NCBI RefSeq assembly: GCF_011075055.1
Contig: NW_025401122.1
Location: forward strand, 124,001-188,000
Source of the DNA: Mangifera indica
Taxonomy: Eukaryota > Streptophyta > Magnoliopsida > Sapindales > Anacardiaceae
Direction: 5' to 3'
Length of the DNA stretch: 64,000 nt
Shown here piece after piece: positions 10,086 through 21,130 of this stretch (its first letter is position 1; the number at the start of each line of letters is the position of its first letter). The position numbers and the translations under genes are program-made. The notes below the pieces were generated by a model that searched no databases, was not told the DNA's origin, and saw only the letters and a program-made list of their open reading frames with translations.

Positions 10086-10836
10086 TTGATTCAATTAAAA
10101 AAGCAACTCAACTATGCAAATGAGCGAATGAAAAGGCAAGACATCTTAAAGAAGAGAGAAACCCTCATTGAAATTGGTGATATCGTGTTTCTCAAGCTAC
10201 AATCATATTGCTTTAAGAAATTGGCCAAAAGTTCCACCAAAAAATTGAGCCAACACTTTTATATGTCTCACATGATCATAGAGAAAATTGACTTGGTTAT
10301 TTATTGTCTTGCCTTACCTTGCCTCTTAATAGTAAGATTCACCTTGTATTTTATGTCTCCTTATTAAAGAAAACGTTTGACACTACGGTTCAGCCACAAC
10401 CTCTCCCTAATTGTCTATCTAATGATTTGGAATTGTAGTTGTAACCAGAAACTTTGTTGGATACCAGATTCTTTAAAACTGGTCACTTTGAGATTTTAAT
10501 TAAATAGAGCCTATTGCCTGGCTTCGAAATTCACAGAAGGATTAAGTGGATATCAATGAGCACTTTCCCCATTTTCACCTTAAGGACGAGGTGAGAGTCT
10601 TGGGGGGTATTGATGGAGGCCGAATCACCAAATTTTATTATCACAGGTCCAAGAGGAGAATGCATAAAGACATCCCAAGAAATCCAACAGCTGAATCAAC
10701 TGAGAGCAGAATGCTTGAGAGCGTTAAACATAAGAATAGCTCTGAAGTGGATTTCGGTAAAGCTAGTGTTAAACGCGAAGTGGGTTTAGAAAAACCTACT
10801 GATCAAGGTGAAAGGGAGACGCTAGTTATAAGGTGA
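10086..10836 (+). pseudogene. Ty3/gypsy polyprotein C-terminus (integrase tail and chromodomain), unit B
   Basis: Same remnant as in unit A. The first open stretch (10086-10367) reads through ANERMKRQDILKKRE, a GDIVFLKLQ segment and an LSQHFYMSH stretch. It then shifts frame before the chromodomain-like part around 10490-10600 (INEHFPHFHLKDEVRVLGG). The C-terminal tail rich in K and R (YYHRSKRRMHKDIPRN) follows in frame from 10546. The TAG that ends the A and C copies is read in another frame here, so the frame runs on to 10836. No catalytic domain is present. Confidence 0.72.
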
Positions 10837-10849
10837 AGGCTTACAACAT

Positions 10850-11890
10850 TTGGTGTGACAACAATTAATCTTATTTCCAATTTTCTAATTAATAAATAAA
10901 ATATGATTTTATTTATTCATTTAATAAATCAAATATTTATTTAAGTTATTTTTGTAATTTGAGGAACTATGTTTGATATTCCCGTCAACTTTATAACTGA
11001 AGTCCAATGATTGCAATAAAAAATTCAGATTTGATGTTAACAGCCAATCAAGTCTCTAAATCACTGGACCAACATAATTTAATTTCTCGTTTCCAAAAGG
11101 GCATCTGGATTCTACAAATATTCTTTCTTCTACCTTTAGCAGAGAAGAAGAAAAATTAATATATTTATCAAAACAACATCAAGACAAAAGCTATCTACTC
11201 TCTTAGGCACTCAATTAGCTGTACTAAAAAATTTTTCAGTTACAATATTTTGGTAATGTGGCAACTTGGACAAAGTTTACAGGAGAAGAATAATCCTCCC
11301 TGTCAAAAGAATAGTGTTTCAACTATGATATATATACCATATGTGTGTTAATCTGTGCTAATATAACGCATTCATCTCCACCATTTTAACAAGGAATTAA
11401 TACATCTACAAACACAATGAAAGAACAAGGTATCATTCTTGCACGTTAAAGGGATCAGCCTGTGAGATAGAAGCTTTGGGAAATTCAGTAGCTGGTCTAG
11501 CGTTTGGTTAATCAACAGTATGGGACCACTATTCTGTTATAAGAATATTCAGTATATAAAGGAAGTGTTAGTGGGCAGAGAGAGTAAAGAAGAAAGAAAT
11601 CATTTTATTGAATCAATATTTTATATTACACTTGGTGAGGGCTGGCTCTCGAAACCCAGCTTAGCTATTTTTCCTTTTACTTCAGTTGTTTCCATTTTCA
11701 GTTACAATTACATACTCTGATGGCTACTGTAATGACTATTATTTCTAAAGCTCTTTGATTGCAATGCGATGTTGTTTTCTTCTTCTGCGTCTATATTCCT
11801 TGTGTTCATGAATTGTGAAGTTCTTAAGAGTATCAAGGGTGAACCAATTGCTGCTGTAGTTTGCTGTAGGCTGCTGAGTGCTGGTTTGAT
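10850..11890 (+). mobile_element. Gypsy 3' non-coding and LTR-like sequence, unit B (fullest copy)
   Basis: Contains a stretch typical of gypsy LTR promoters: ATTCTGTTATAAGAATATTC, then TATATAAAGG near 11555, then GTGTTAGTGGGCAGAGAGAG and CTGGCTCTCGAAACCCAGC near 11640-11660. The last phrase is absent from A and C. Exact LTR ends and a polypurine tract could not be set. About 170 bp around 11353-11540 are unique to B among the three units. Confidence 0.45.
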
Positions 11891-13834
11891 CGTAATGTTG
11901 ATCTAGTGAGGAGCCAAACCTGGGACCAACTGAGGGGAGTTGCTTGAGCCTCTGGAACCCATCAGAATTGAAGGTTTGCTAACCACCATATTCAGGTACC
12001 TATCAAGCTCCATCGGAAATTCAGCCAATAATATGAAGCGGCAATATAGTTGATATATATTCCAAAAAAGTAACCAATGACTTGAGAGCAGAATGCTAAC
12101 AATGTTACAAGCTACATTTTCATGGGTACACCACATGTAATCAAGAACCATAAACTACAATCACAATGGTGCAACATGAATCCCAATTTAAATGAGCTGA
12201 GATAATACCAATTCGGGCATTTTCCATGAAGATTAGTTTGTAACAAGCAGTTCTATGTAGCACAAAAGCTTATCTATTAGGTTTAATTTAGTGTTGACCA
12301 ATATTTGAGATGATCAATTTGTTGGAGAATATTGTGTGAATATGAATGTCTTGGCATACATAACTGTAGTGGGGGATAGTTGTTATGAAAACCTCATGCT
12401 AATCGGAAGGCCAGCAAATACAGATAAGAACGTTAAAATAGGATCTAATATATGCCGTATGCCCATCTTTTTCCATAGTTGGACAAAGTACTCTATATAA
12501 AGGTTAAAATTTGGCAAAAATTTACCTCCCGATCTTTCGAGTAGAAGTGCAGAATGCGTTAGTGCAACAGGATCTGATTGTAGAATGGGTTTAAGGCCTT
12601 ATCCAGCTGAGATGCTTATGAATCCAACACTCAAGTGCATCCGGAAATAGTATCAGGTTTATGAATCCAACCGATATGGTGCATGGGGGTAGATTGTAAC
12701 AAGTTCATGAATCCAAGCACATGCACAGGGGTGAATTAGGACGATCGTAGCAGATTTAATGAAAAGAGATAGAGGCAATGAAAAGGAGAGCAGACACACC
12801 ACACACAGAGGGGAGAACCCGGACTATCCCGTGCGAACTCCCCTCAAAACCACCAAAAGAGAAATTTTATTAAGATTTGTGTGACCTGCCATGCAAGCGC
12901 ACCTGTCATGGCAAAGGTCGGATGACAAAACCAGGACTCAAACCCCCTGCATAAGGGCTTCTTTATCCCAGTACATTTCACTCATCTATCATCACAATTA
13001 TATCCCATTTCGGTCCTGGTTACAATAGATTACACAGCCAGATTATCTGCCACCACTGACTTGAAGAATACCCATCAACCACTGCCTCCATGGAGACTCC
13101 CCAGGCAGCTAAAACCTAAAGGAACAAAAATTTAACCAAAATATGTCCAAAAAGTCTCGGATGCACAAAAAAAAAAAAAAACATTTAGTGAGAAAAAGAG
13201 TTTGCAACTTACAAAAAGACTGCATCGAGATGATAAAAGATCATTTATAAAATCATCTCAAAAAAATACCCTATCTAGGAATAAATTCAAAAGCTTAATG
13301 AATAATCGAGGAAAATATCACGATTTAACATCCTGATCTTTTCATACAAGATTGGTGTCATGATTTATCAATGTAAATATTCTCCGAAATCAAACAAAAA
13401 GAAAACTACTAATTTGTTAAAGAAATTGTTTAGCATTATATGATAGGAAGAGTTTTTTTAAAAAAAAAAAGCGAGAGAGACAGAGAGAGAAATACCTTGC
13501 ACGTATGAAGCGCAAAGAAAGAACATTCTGTGAAGTCTTGGTAAAAAAAGAAGAGTCTTGATCACTTCGACCATGAAACATGGCGTCAATCTCAGAGACA
13601 TAATCCCTTAGCGCACGATCTTCCCATATATTATTCTCAATAATAAAGAACGTAGAAGAATCAAGCCATAGCTGAAATAATACGTGCAAGAATTAGAAAA
13701 AGTACGGATCTTTATATTAGCGAACCTTGAGCGTAAATAATAAACGCAGAACCAGATGGATGATGAGGTTGAATCTTACGGTGATGAAGATTTCTGGAGA
13801 AGGACGAAGCCGTGCTCTTGGAAGAACGAACCAT
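11890..13834 (-). pseudogene. Unrecognised spliced locus, unit B copy
   Basis: A possible start codon lies at 13832-13834 (MVRSSKSTASSF...), 55 nt before a strong donor (CACC/GTAAGATTC). An exon at about 13496-13671 (acceptor TATTTCAG, donor GCAAG/GTATTT) gives an open frame including DRALRDYVSEIDAMFHG. A further exon-like block starts near 13108 (VSMEAVVDGYSSSQWW), followed soon by a stop. A 3' block encodes EFPMELDRYLNMVVSKP near 11960-12040. With the splice sites seen, the first and second exons do not join in frame. No known domain was recognised. Listed as a broken or non-coding locus; function unknown. Confidence 0.4.
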
Positions 13835-14078
13835 GAAGATCGAATAGCTCTGAAGAAACAGAGCGAAGAGGACTTTTAGATGACAGAAGAATACTTGAAA
13901 ACGCAGGCTTTTTATATTGATTTCTACACGGCGGTTAGTGATATGGACGATCATGATTTAACGGCTTATTCAAAGATCGACGCCTGATATGCATCTACGT
14001 GGTTTACTATAATTGCTGGATTTTTTGACCGCTTTGGATTTACGCCTTTCGGTTGACTTTTTGTCTTAACAGTTAACT

Positions 14079-16035
14079 GGCCAAAAGACTTTCCAATCCA
14101 AGGTCTAGTCAATCTCTAAAATTACTCTTGCAAATTTTCAAAAATCTTATTTTCTTCTCAGATTTTAAAAATTAATATCCATTTAGTATCAAACTTTTGT
14201 TTATATATAAGGATAAAATTATTATTTTAATAGTAATATTAAAAAATATATAATTTATCTTATTTTCTTCTCAGATTTTAAAAATTAATAACTTTATCCA
14301 TGTTTAAATTTTTTCAGTTTTGAAAAGTAATTTTTTTCCCTAAGAGTTTTTCATACATTTTTTGACTAGCTTCTCCTCTTCGGATGCCTTCTCTACAGAT
14401 GACCTTCTTTTCCAATGACCTCTTCGTCCGTCTTCTCTTCCGACGATAGAAGACTTGATGAAATCGGCTAAATCCACTTAATCTCATTCGTCAAACTTGG
14501 TCGTCCATTCATCATCATCAATTGACAACAACAAAGAGCTGACAAGAAGACAACTACAATGCTAACCCATCTTCAGGAAGCACCGATGAAGATGAGTGAA
14601 TCATCAGTCGAAAACGAAGCACCGATGGATGATTCCTCTTCTTTGTTTTGGACAAACGTTTGATTAATTGACTTTCCATTTTTAATGTATGATAGGGTTG
14701 AGTGAGACATCACCTAGAGGAAGATAGACTGGGCATGGGTGATTGACTGGAGACAAAGAAAGTGATCGTAAAATGAGAGAAACAAAATAAACTCTAACAG
14801 GGGAAAATGCAACTTTTCAAATTTTTTAGGTAGTGGTAAAATTGTTAGTTTTCAAAATCTAGGGGGCAAAATAAGATATAATTTTATTTATTTTAAAATT
14901 ACTATAAAATGATAGTTTTACCTTTATGATGCATATTCGACTACCTTTTCACTTTCGACCTCCAAACCTACCCCAAGCCTACTTACCACACAAAAAGCTA
15001 AGGAGCATGAATTTCCGGCAATGCATCAGCCTAAGGATGTCAACCTTCTTCATTTTTGGCCCAAAACCACTTTTGGTTATAATCTCATTACATGCACCCA
15101 AGGTCCAAGTGAATAGTTTGCTCCAATTGATCCAAAAGTGTAACTTTTGAAGCCCACTATTGGCACAAACGTCTAAGACTCCTTTTTTAAGCCCAAAGAA
15201 CTCAAAGTATGTCTTTACTTGGTTTTGAACTAGAAGAGAAGATAGTTGCCTTAGTTAGGAAACAAGTTTCTTACATTTAAGGAAAAGGTGTATTATTTTG
15301 TCTTGTATTCATTTATTTGGGTATGGGTTTAGTTTAACATGGATGGCTTAGTATACATTAGGGACTTTAGTTGATTTTATATTAATTTGTTGACCAAAGT
15401 GTATCATTGCCATCCATGCCTCCTATATAAAGGAGTAAGCCTTCATTTGTAATTTTTTGGTTGACATTTGAATGAAACTTGAATTAAAGCATTGAAGCTT
15501 TTTCCTCATTTTCCTTTATCCAATCATCTTGGTGGAAGATTGGTGGTGGAAGACCCCAAGGTTGGTGGATCTTTTTCCTTTATGCCTTGGTTTTCACTAG
15601 TATGTTCCTTAGAATCCAAATTGCATGCATGTGAAGGGTTTTCAATCCTATGGCAGAGAGTTGCAGCATAATTATTATTTTTGCCACTGCATTCTACTTT
15701 TAATTTGATTGTCTTATTTTATACCAATTATGTACGTCCATAGCTTGCAAGAAAGTTCTTTGTGTTGTGATTATGATGAAATGAATTCGGTTAGATTTGG
15801 AGTTGATTTGGTTAGTTGAACTGTAAGAACAAAAAAATTGCTCATACCACATGAATAATGAAAACAGTTTTTGATTTTTGGTTTCTTGTTGCATGTTTGG
15901 ATGAATATGCACCATTAGATATAACTAAAAATTTTAATCGAAGTTGGATGATAGGTGGGTATTTGGGTTTTTGAAACTCTATAGGTATGAATTTGGAAAT
16001 GGACTAAACCTTGGGTGGGAATAAGTCTTTTGGCC
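14079..16035. mobile_element. Long-TIR Mutator-like element with both ends (unit C copy)
   Basis: The left end is GGCCAAAAGACTTTCC and the right end, read on the minus strand, is GGCCAAAAGACTTATTCC. Imperfect inverted similarity continues inward for well over 200 bp. The flanks are CAGTTAACT (14070-14078) and TAGTTAATT (16036-16044), a 9-bp duplication matching at 7 of 9 bases; the differences are C/T. Nine bases is the Mutator-superfamily length. The interior has gene-like text (14350-14760) without an open frame. A 988-bp element with TTA flanks is nested in the right terminal region. No transposase was seen. Confidence 0.75.
14927..15914. mobile_element. 988-bp insertion with 12-bp TIRs and TTA target duplication
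   Basis: Unit A reads GTTTTATCTTTAGATATAAC where unit C has GTTTTACCTTTA, 988 extra bases, then TTAGATATAAC. The extra sequence starts TGATGCATATTC and ends, on the other strand, TGGTGCATATTC, flanked by TTA on both sides. A 3-bp TTA duplication fits PIF/Harbinger-type insertion, though the terminal bases are not the usual G-rich ones. Inside are a TATATAAAGGAG box near 15423 and a stretch reading like an LTR or promoter (TTGTAATTTTTTGGTTGACA). No long reading frame was found, and the superfamily is uncertain. Confidence 0.7.
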
Positions 16036-16789
16036 TAGTTAATTTAGGAAAATGGTAAAAATACTATTTTCCACTAGACATGGTAAGGGTCATAGGCCCA
16101 CAACTTAGTCTAAATCCCATTTTTGGTATAGTGCACAAGGCATAAGCCATTTCAGTATAGTTCATTATTTGCGAACACACGACTCAAGTTCATGTCATAG
16201 GTCTTGCTATGCAAGTGAATCAACAGGATGAACCGTGTCGATGCTAGCTAATGATGAAATTGCATTAAAATAGTATGATTCAACCAAAATTGTGTTCCTC
16301 CAATTTAATTCTAATTAAAGTTGCATTAGATATGCCATTGTGATTTCAACTAGAATCATACTAGAATGGTGCAAATCCAACCAAAATCGCATTGATATGA
16401 TGCGATTCTGATGTAGTTTCAACCTTAATTTTAATTATAATCAGTGTGATTACAGATTTGGGATTGGTTGGACTAAGGTTTGTGTATTTATTTTTTTTAA
16501 CTATAGATAAGGGTCTAAGTAATAAATTTAAAAGTTGGTGAAAAAATATAATTTATTTGTACTTTAGGGTTGTAAGTAATGTTAATGGTATAATATTTGT
16601 ATATTTAATAAACGGAAGAGATTACCCCTTGATTGTTAAAAGAATGTTAGACTTGTTCTTTTGACATAGTTAAGATGAGAAATAGTTGTTCTCTCTAGTA
16701 CATATGGTTGAGTGTATTTGATCCGAGTCATTTTAAATTGATGAAGTCAATGCCCTCCTATAATAGAGAGATGTTATCTTGATCAAATT

Positions 16790-17519
16790 TAAAAAAAAAC
16801 AACTCAATTGTGCAAATGAGTGAATGAGAAGGCAAGCCAACTTAAAGAGGAGAGAAACCCACATTGAAATTGGTGATATGGTGTTACTCAAACTACATCC
16901 ATACCACTTTAAGAAATTGGTCAAAAGACCTAACAAAAAATTGAGTCCGCACTTTTATATGTCCTACGAGATCACAGAGAAAATCAATTCGGTTGCTTAT
17001 TGTCTTGCCTTACCTTGCCTCCTAATAGTAATATTCATCTCGTATTTCATGTCTCCAGTTAAAAAAAGCATTTGACACTTTGGTTCAGCCTCAACCTCTC
17101 CCTAATTGTCTATCTAATGATTTGGAATTGTAGTTGTAACCAAAAATTTTGTTGGGTGCCAGATTCTCTAAGACTTGTCACTTTGAGATTCTAATTAAAT
17201 GGAGCCTACTGCCTAAATTTGAAAATTCACAAGAGGATTAAGAGGATATCAATGAACACTTCTCCCAGTTTCACCTTGAGGACGAGGTGAGAGTCTTGGG
17301 GGGTATTGATGGAGGCCCAACACCAAAATTTATCATCGCAAGTCTAAGAGGAGAATGTATGGAGATATCCCAAGAAATCTAGGAGCTGAATCAATTGAGA
17401 GTAGAATGCATGAGGGTGTTAAGCGTAAAAATAGCTATGAAGTGGATTTCTGTAAAACTAGTGTTAAACACGATATGGGTTCTGAAAAACCTATGATCAG
17501 GATGAAAGTGAGACGCTAG
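16790..17519 (+). pseudogene. Ty3/gypsy polyprotein C-terminus (integrase tail and chromodomain), unit C
   Basis: Very close to the unit A copy. An open piece at 16824-17075 reads RRQANLKRRE, GDMVLLKLHPYHFKK and LSPHFYMSYEITEKIN, the integrase C-terminal pattern. The chromodomain-like part (around 17190-17300) is in other frames, and the last codons (VRR, stop at 17517-17519) match A. A run of A's near 16790 differs in length from A and shifts the frame. Confidence 0.72.
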
Positions 17520-17529
17520 TTATAAAGTG

Positions 17530-18420
17530 GAAGCTTACAACATTTGGTGTGATAACAATTAATCTTATTTCCATTTTTCTAATTTATAAATAAAATATGA
17601 TTTTATTTATTTATTTAATAAATCAAATATTTATTTAAGTTATTTTTGTAATTTGAGGAACTGTGTTTGGTATTACGATCAACTTTAAACTGAAGTCCAG
17701 TGGTTGTAATAAAAAATTCAGTTTTGATGTTAACAACCAATCAATTCTCTAAATCACTAGACCAACATAATTTTATTTCTCGTTTCCAAAAGAGAATCTG
17801 GATTCTACAAATATTCTTTCTTCTAACTTTAGCAGAGAAGAAGAAAAACAATATATTTATCAAAACAACATCCAGACAAAAGCTATCTACTCTCTTAAGC
17901 ACTCAATTAGCCGTACTAAAAAATTTTTCAGTTACAATATTGTGGTAATGTGCGCAACTTGGACATAGTTTAAGGAAAAGAATAATGCTCCCTCTCAAAA
18001 GAACAGTGTTCCAACCATGATGCATATGCCATTTGTGTGTTAATCCTCCCTCTCAAAAGAATAATCAGTATATAAAGGAAGTGTTAGTGGGCAGAGAGAG
18101 TAATGAAGAAAGAAATCATTTTATTGAATCAATATTTTATATTACACCCAGCTTTAGCTATTTTTCCTTTTCCTTCAGTTGTTTCCATTTTCAGTTACAA
18201 TTACATACTCTGATGGCCAGTGTAATGACTATTATTTCCAAAGCTCTTTGAATGCAATATGATGTCGTTTTCTTCTTTTGCGTCTATATTCCTTGTGTTC
18301 ATGAATTGTGAAGTTCTTAAGAGTATCAAGGGTGAACCAATTGCTGCTGTTTTACTCATTTTCCTTTCTGTTTGTTTGCGAGTTGCTGCTGTAGTTTGCT
18401 GTGGGCTGGTTTGATCGTAA
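17530..18420 (+). mobile_element. Gypsy 3' non-coding and LTR-like sequence, unit C
   Basis: Same layout as in unit A, including the missing block of about 170 bp and the templated filler (CCTCCCTCTCAAAAGAATAA near 18045) just before TATATAAAGG near 18070. This shared lesion ties the left parts of A and C together. LTR ends not resolved. Confidence 0.45.
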
Positions 18421-20299
18421 ACTCGACCTAGAAAGGGACCAACTAATGGTAGTTCATTGAGCCTCTGGAAGCCATCAGAATTGGAGGTTTGCTAGCCACC
18501 ATATTCAGGTACCTATCAAGCTCCAACGGAAATTCAGCCAATAATATGAAGCCGCAATATAGTTGATTTATATCCCAAAAAAGTAACCAAGAGCAGAATG
18601 CTAAAAGCTACATTTTCATGGGTAGACCACATGTAATCAAGAACCATAAACTACAATCACAATGGTGCAACATTCACACAATGAATTCAAATTTAACTGA
18701 GCTGAGATAATAAAAATTCCGGCGTTTTCCATCAAGACTAGTTTTTAACAAGCAGTTCTACATAGCACAAAAGCTTATCTATTAGGTTTAATATAGTGAT
18801 GACAAAATCGTTGGAGAATATTGTACGAATATGAACGTCTTGGCATGCATGGATAGTTGTTATGAAAACCTCATGTTAATCGAAAGGCCAGCAAATACAT
18901 GTAAGAACGTTAAAATTGGATCTAATATATGTCGTATGCCCATATTTTTCCATAGTTGGACAAAGTACTCTATATAAAGGTTAAAATTTGGAAGAAATTT
19001 ACCTCCAGGTCTTTCGAGTAGAACTGTAGAACGCGTTAATGCAGCAGGATCTGATTGTAGAATGGGTTTAAGGCCTTATCCAGCCGAAATGCTTATGAAT
19101 CCAACACTCAGGTGCATCCAGAAATAGTATCAGGTTTATGAATCCAACCAATATGGTGCATGGGGGCAGATAGTAACAAGTTCATGAATCCAAGCACATG
19201 CACGGGGGTGCATTAGGACGATAGTAGCAAATTTAATGAAAAGAGATAGAGGCAATGTAAAGGAGAGCAGACCACACACAGAGGGGAGAACCCGGACTAT
19301 CCCGTGCGAACTCCCCTCAAAACCACCAAAAGAGAAATTTTATTAAGATTTGTGTGACCTGCCATGCAAGCGCACCTGTCATGGCAAAGGTCGGATGACA
19401 AAACCGGGACTCAAACCCCCTGCATAAGGGCTTCTTTATCCCAGTTCATTTCACTCATCTATCATCACAATTATATCCCATTTCGGTCCTGGTTACAATA
19501 GATTACACAACCAGATTATCTGCCACCACTGACTTGAAGAATAACCATCAACCACTGCCTCCATGGAGACTCCCCAGGCAGCTAAAACCTGAAGGAACAA
19601 AATTTTAACCAAAATATGTCCAAAAAGTCTCGGATGCACAAAAAGATTAAAACTTAAATACTATTTAGAAAGAAAAAAAATTTGCAACTGAAATCGAGAC
19701 TGCATCGAGAAGATAAAGGTCATTCATGGAATCATCCCAAAAAAAAACTCTAATTAGGAATAAATTCAAAAGCTTAATGAATAATCGAGGAAAATATCAT
19801 GATTTAATATCCTGATATTTTCATACAAGATTGGTGTCATGATTAGAAAATTGATTTATCAAGGTAAATGTTCTCCGAAATCAGACAAAAAGAAAACTAC
19901 TAAGTCGTCAAATAAATTGTTTAACATTATATAATAGGAAGAGTTAAGAAAAAAAAATACCTTGCATGTATGAAGCGCAAAGAAAGAAGATTCTGTGAAG
20001 TCTTGTTAAAGAAAGAAGATCAAGATCTCTTCGTTCGTGAAACGTGACGTCAATCTCAGAGACATAATCCCTTAGCGCACGATCTTCCTGTATATTATTC
20101 TCAGTAATAAAGAACGTAGTAGAATCAAGTCACAGCGGAAATAATACGCGCAAGAATTAGAAAAAAGTACGGATCTTTATATTAGCGAACCTTAAGCGGA
20201 AACAATAAACGCAGAACCAGATGGTTGATGAAGTTGAAACTTACGGTGATGAAGATTTCTGGAGAAGGACGAAGCCGTGCTCTTGGAGGAACGAACCAT
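18420..20299 (-). pseudogene. Unrecognised spliced locus, unit C copy
   Basis: The possible start codon is at 20297-20299, followed by the same first-exon text as in B (MVRSSKSTASSF...). The second exon region at about 19975-20140 is altered: the run CTTCGTTCGTGAAACG replaces B's CTTCGACCATGAAACA, and several small indels shift the frame. The exon-like block near 19490-19590 and the 3' block near 18470-18560 (EFPLELDRYLNMVASKP) are conserved. The locus ends in the C-type 3' sequence that also forms the first half of the A repeat. Function unknown; probably not translated. Confidence 0.4.
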
Positions 20300-20689
20300 G
20301 GAGATCGAATATCTCAGAAGAAACACAGAGAAGAGAAGGATAATTGAAAACGCAGGCTTTATATATTGATTTCTACACGGCGGTTAGTGATATGGACGAT
20401 CATGATTTAACTGCTTGTTCAAAGATCGACGCCTAACATGAATCTACGTGGTTTACTATAATTGCCCTCTCTTTTAACGCCTTTGAGTACTTTTGATTTT
20501 TTGTCAATGAGCCATTTGTATTTATCAGTGACCCTACATGTATAATTTTATATAAAAATAATAATTTATTATCATATAATTAAATAATTTTTAATTTTTA
20601 ATTTTTAATTATTCTTATCAAATTATATCAAAATAATAATATTAAACGGTAATTTTTCAACTAATGTCAAATAATATTAATAAAATTAA

Positions 20690-21130
20690 TTAATTATTAA
20701 ATTGAGAATTGCACTATTTTGATTCGATTCTAATTGAAATCTCATAAGGCATGCCAATGTGATGTCAACTAGGATCGCATCGAAATAGTGTAAATCAAAC
20801 TAAAATCGTATCAGTATAATTTTTTTTACTGATTTGCCCTAGAATAGTGATATTTTGACAAAAACACATATATCGATACAACTCTGATGCAATTTTAACT
20901 TTAATTTTAATTGTAATTGGTACAATTATGAATTTGAGACTGATTGGAATATCAATCATGTAATATTTGTATATTTTATGAATTAAAAAAAATTATCTCT
21001 TGATCATTTAACTAGCATTTAACTTTTCACAAAAGTTGAAAAAATGTCATTTTTTCATTTTAAGGGTGTTAATTTGTCGTTTTGGCATAGTTCCTTGTGA
21101 AATAGTCATTCTCTCTAGGATATGCGACAT
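20690..21130. repeat. Fourth, decayed partial unit (D)
   Basis: From about 20700 the text follows the unit spacer: TTCTAATTGAAATCTCAT, then ATGTGATGTCAACTAGGAT, then GATATTTTGACAAAAACAC, then AACTTTAATTTTAATTGTAA, then GAAATAGTCATTCTCTCTAG. This corresponds to about 3280-3700 in A and 9530-10010 in B. The GATATTTTGACAAAA phrase is shared with B only. Similarity stops before the gypsy tail would begin. It extends the array to four units, the last strongly diverged. Confidence 0.6.

Larger units (their letters stand above)
8605..14078. repeat. Tandem unit B
   Basis: Second copy of the array unit, the most diverged in its left half. It holds a shortened MULE (8605-9274), the spacer with ATTGCATT-type motifs (9285-10030), the gypsy tail, the fullest LTR-like segment of the three (including about 170 bp before 11545 that A and C lack), and the minus-strand locus (11890-13834). 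It retains the phrase GATATTTTGACAAAA near 9680, missing from A and C but present in the fourth relic unit. B therefore looks closest to the ancestral form there. The spacer at 9285-10030 has no gene. Confidence 0.85.
14079..20480. repeat. Tandem unit C
   Basis: Third copy of the array unit and the only one with both MULE ends. It also carries a 988-bp insertion at 14927-15914 that A and B lack. It holds the gypsy tail (16790-17519), LTR-like sequence (17530-18420) and the minus-strand locus (18420-20299). Its left two-thirds is nearly identical to unit A up to the mosaic joint. Its right part is diverged from both A and B, for example around 18780-18860, where about 45 bp present in A and B is missing. 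The spacer 16045-16740 holds no gene. Confidence 0.85.
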
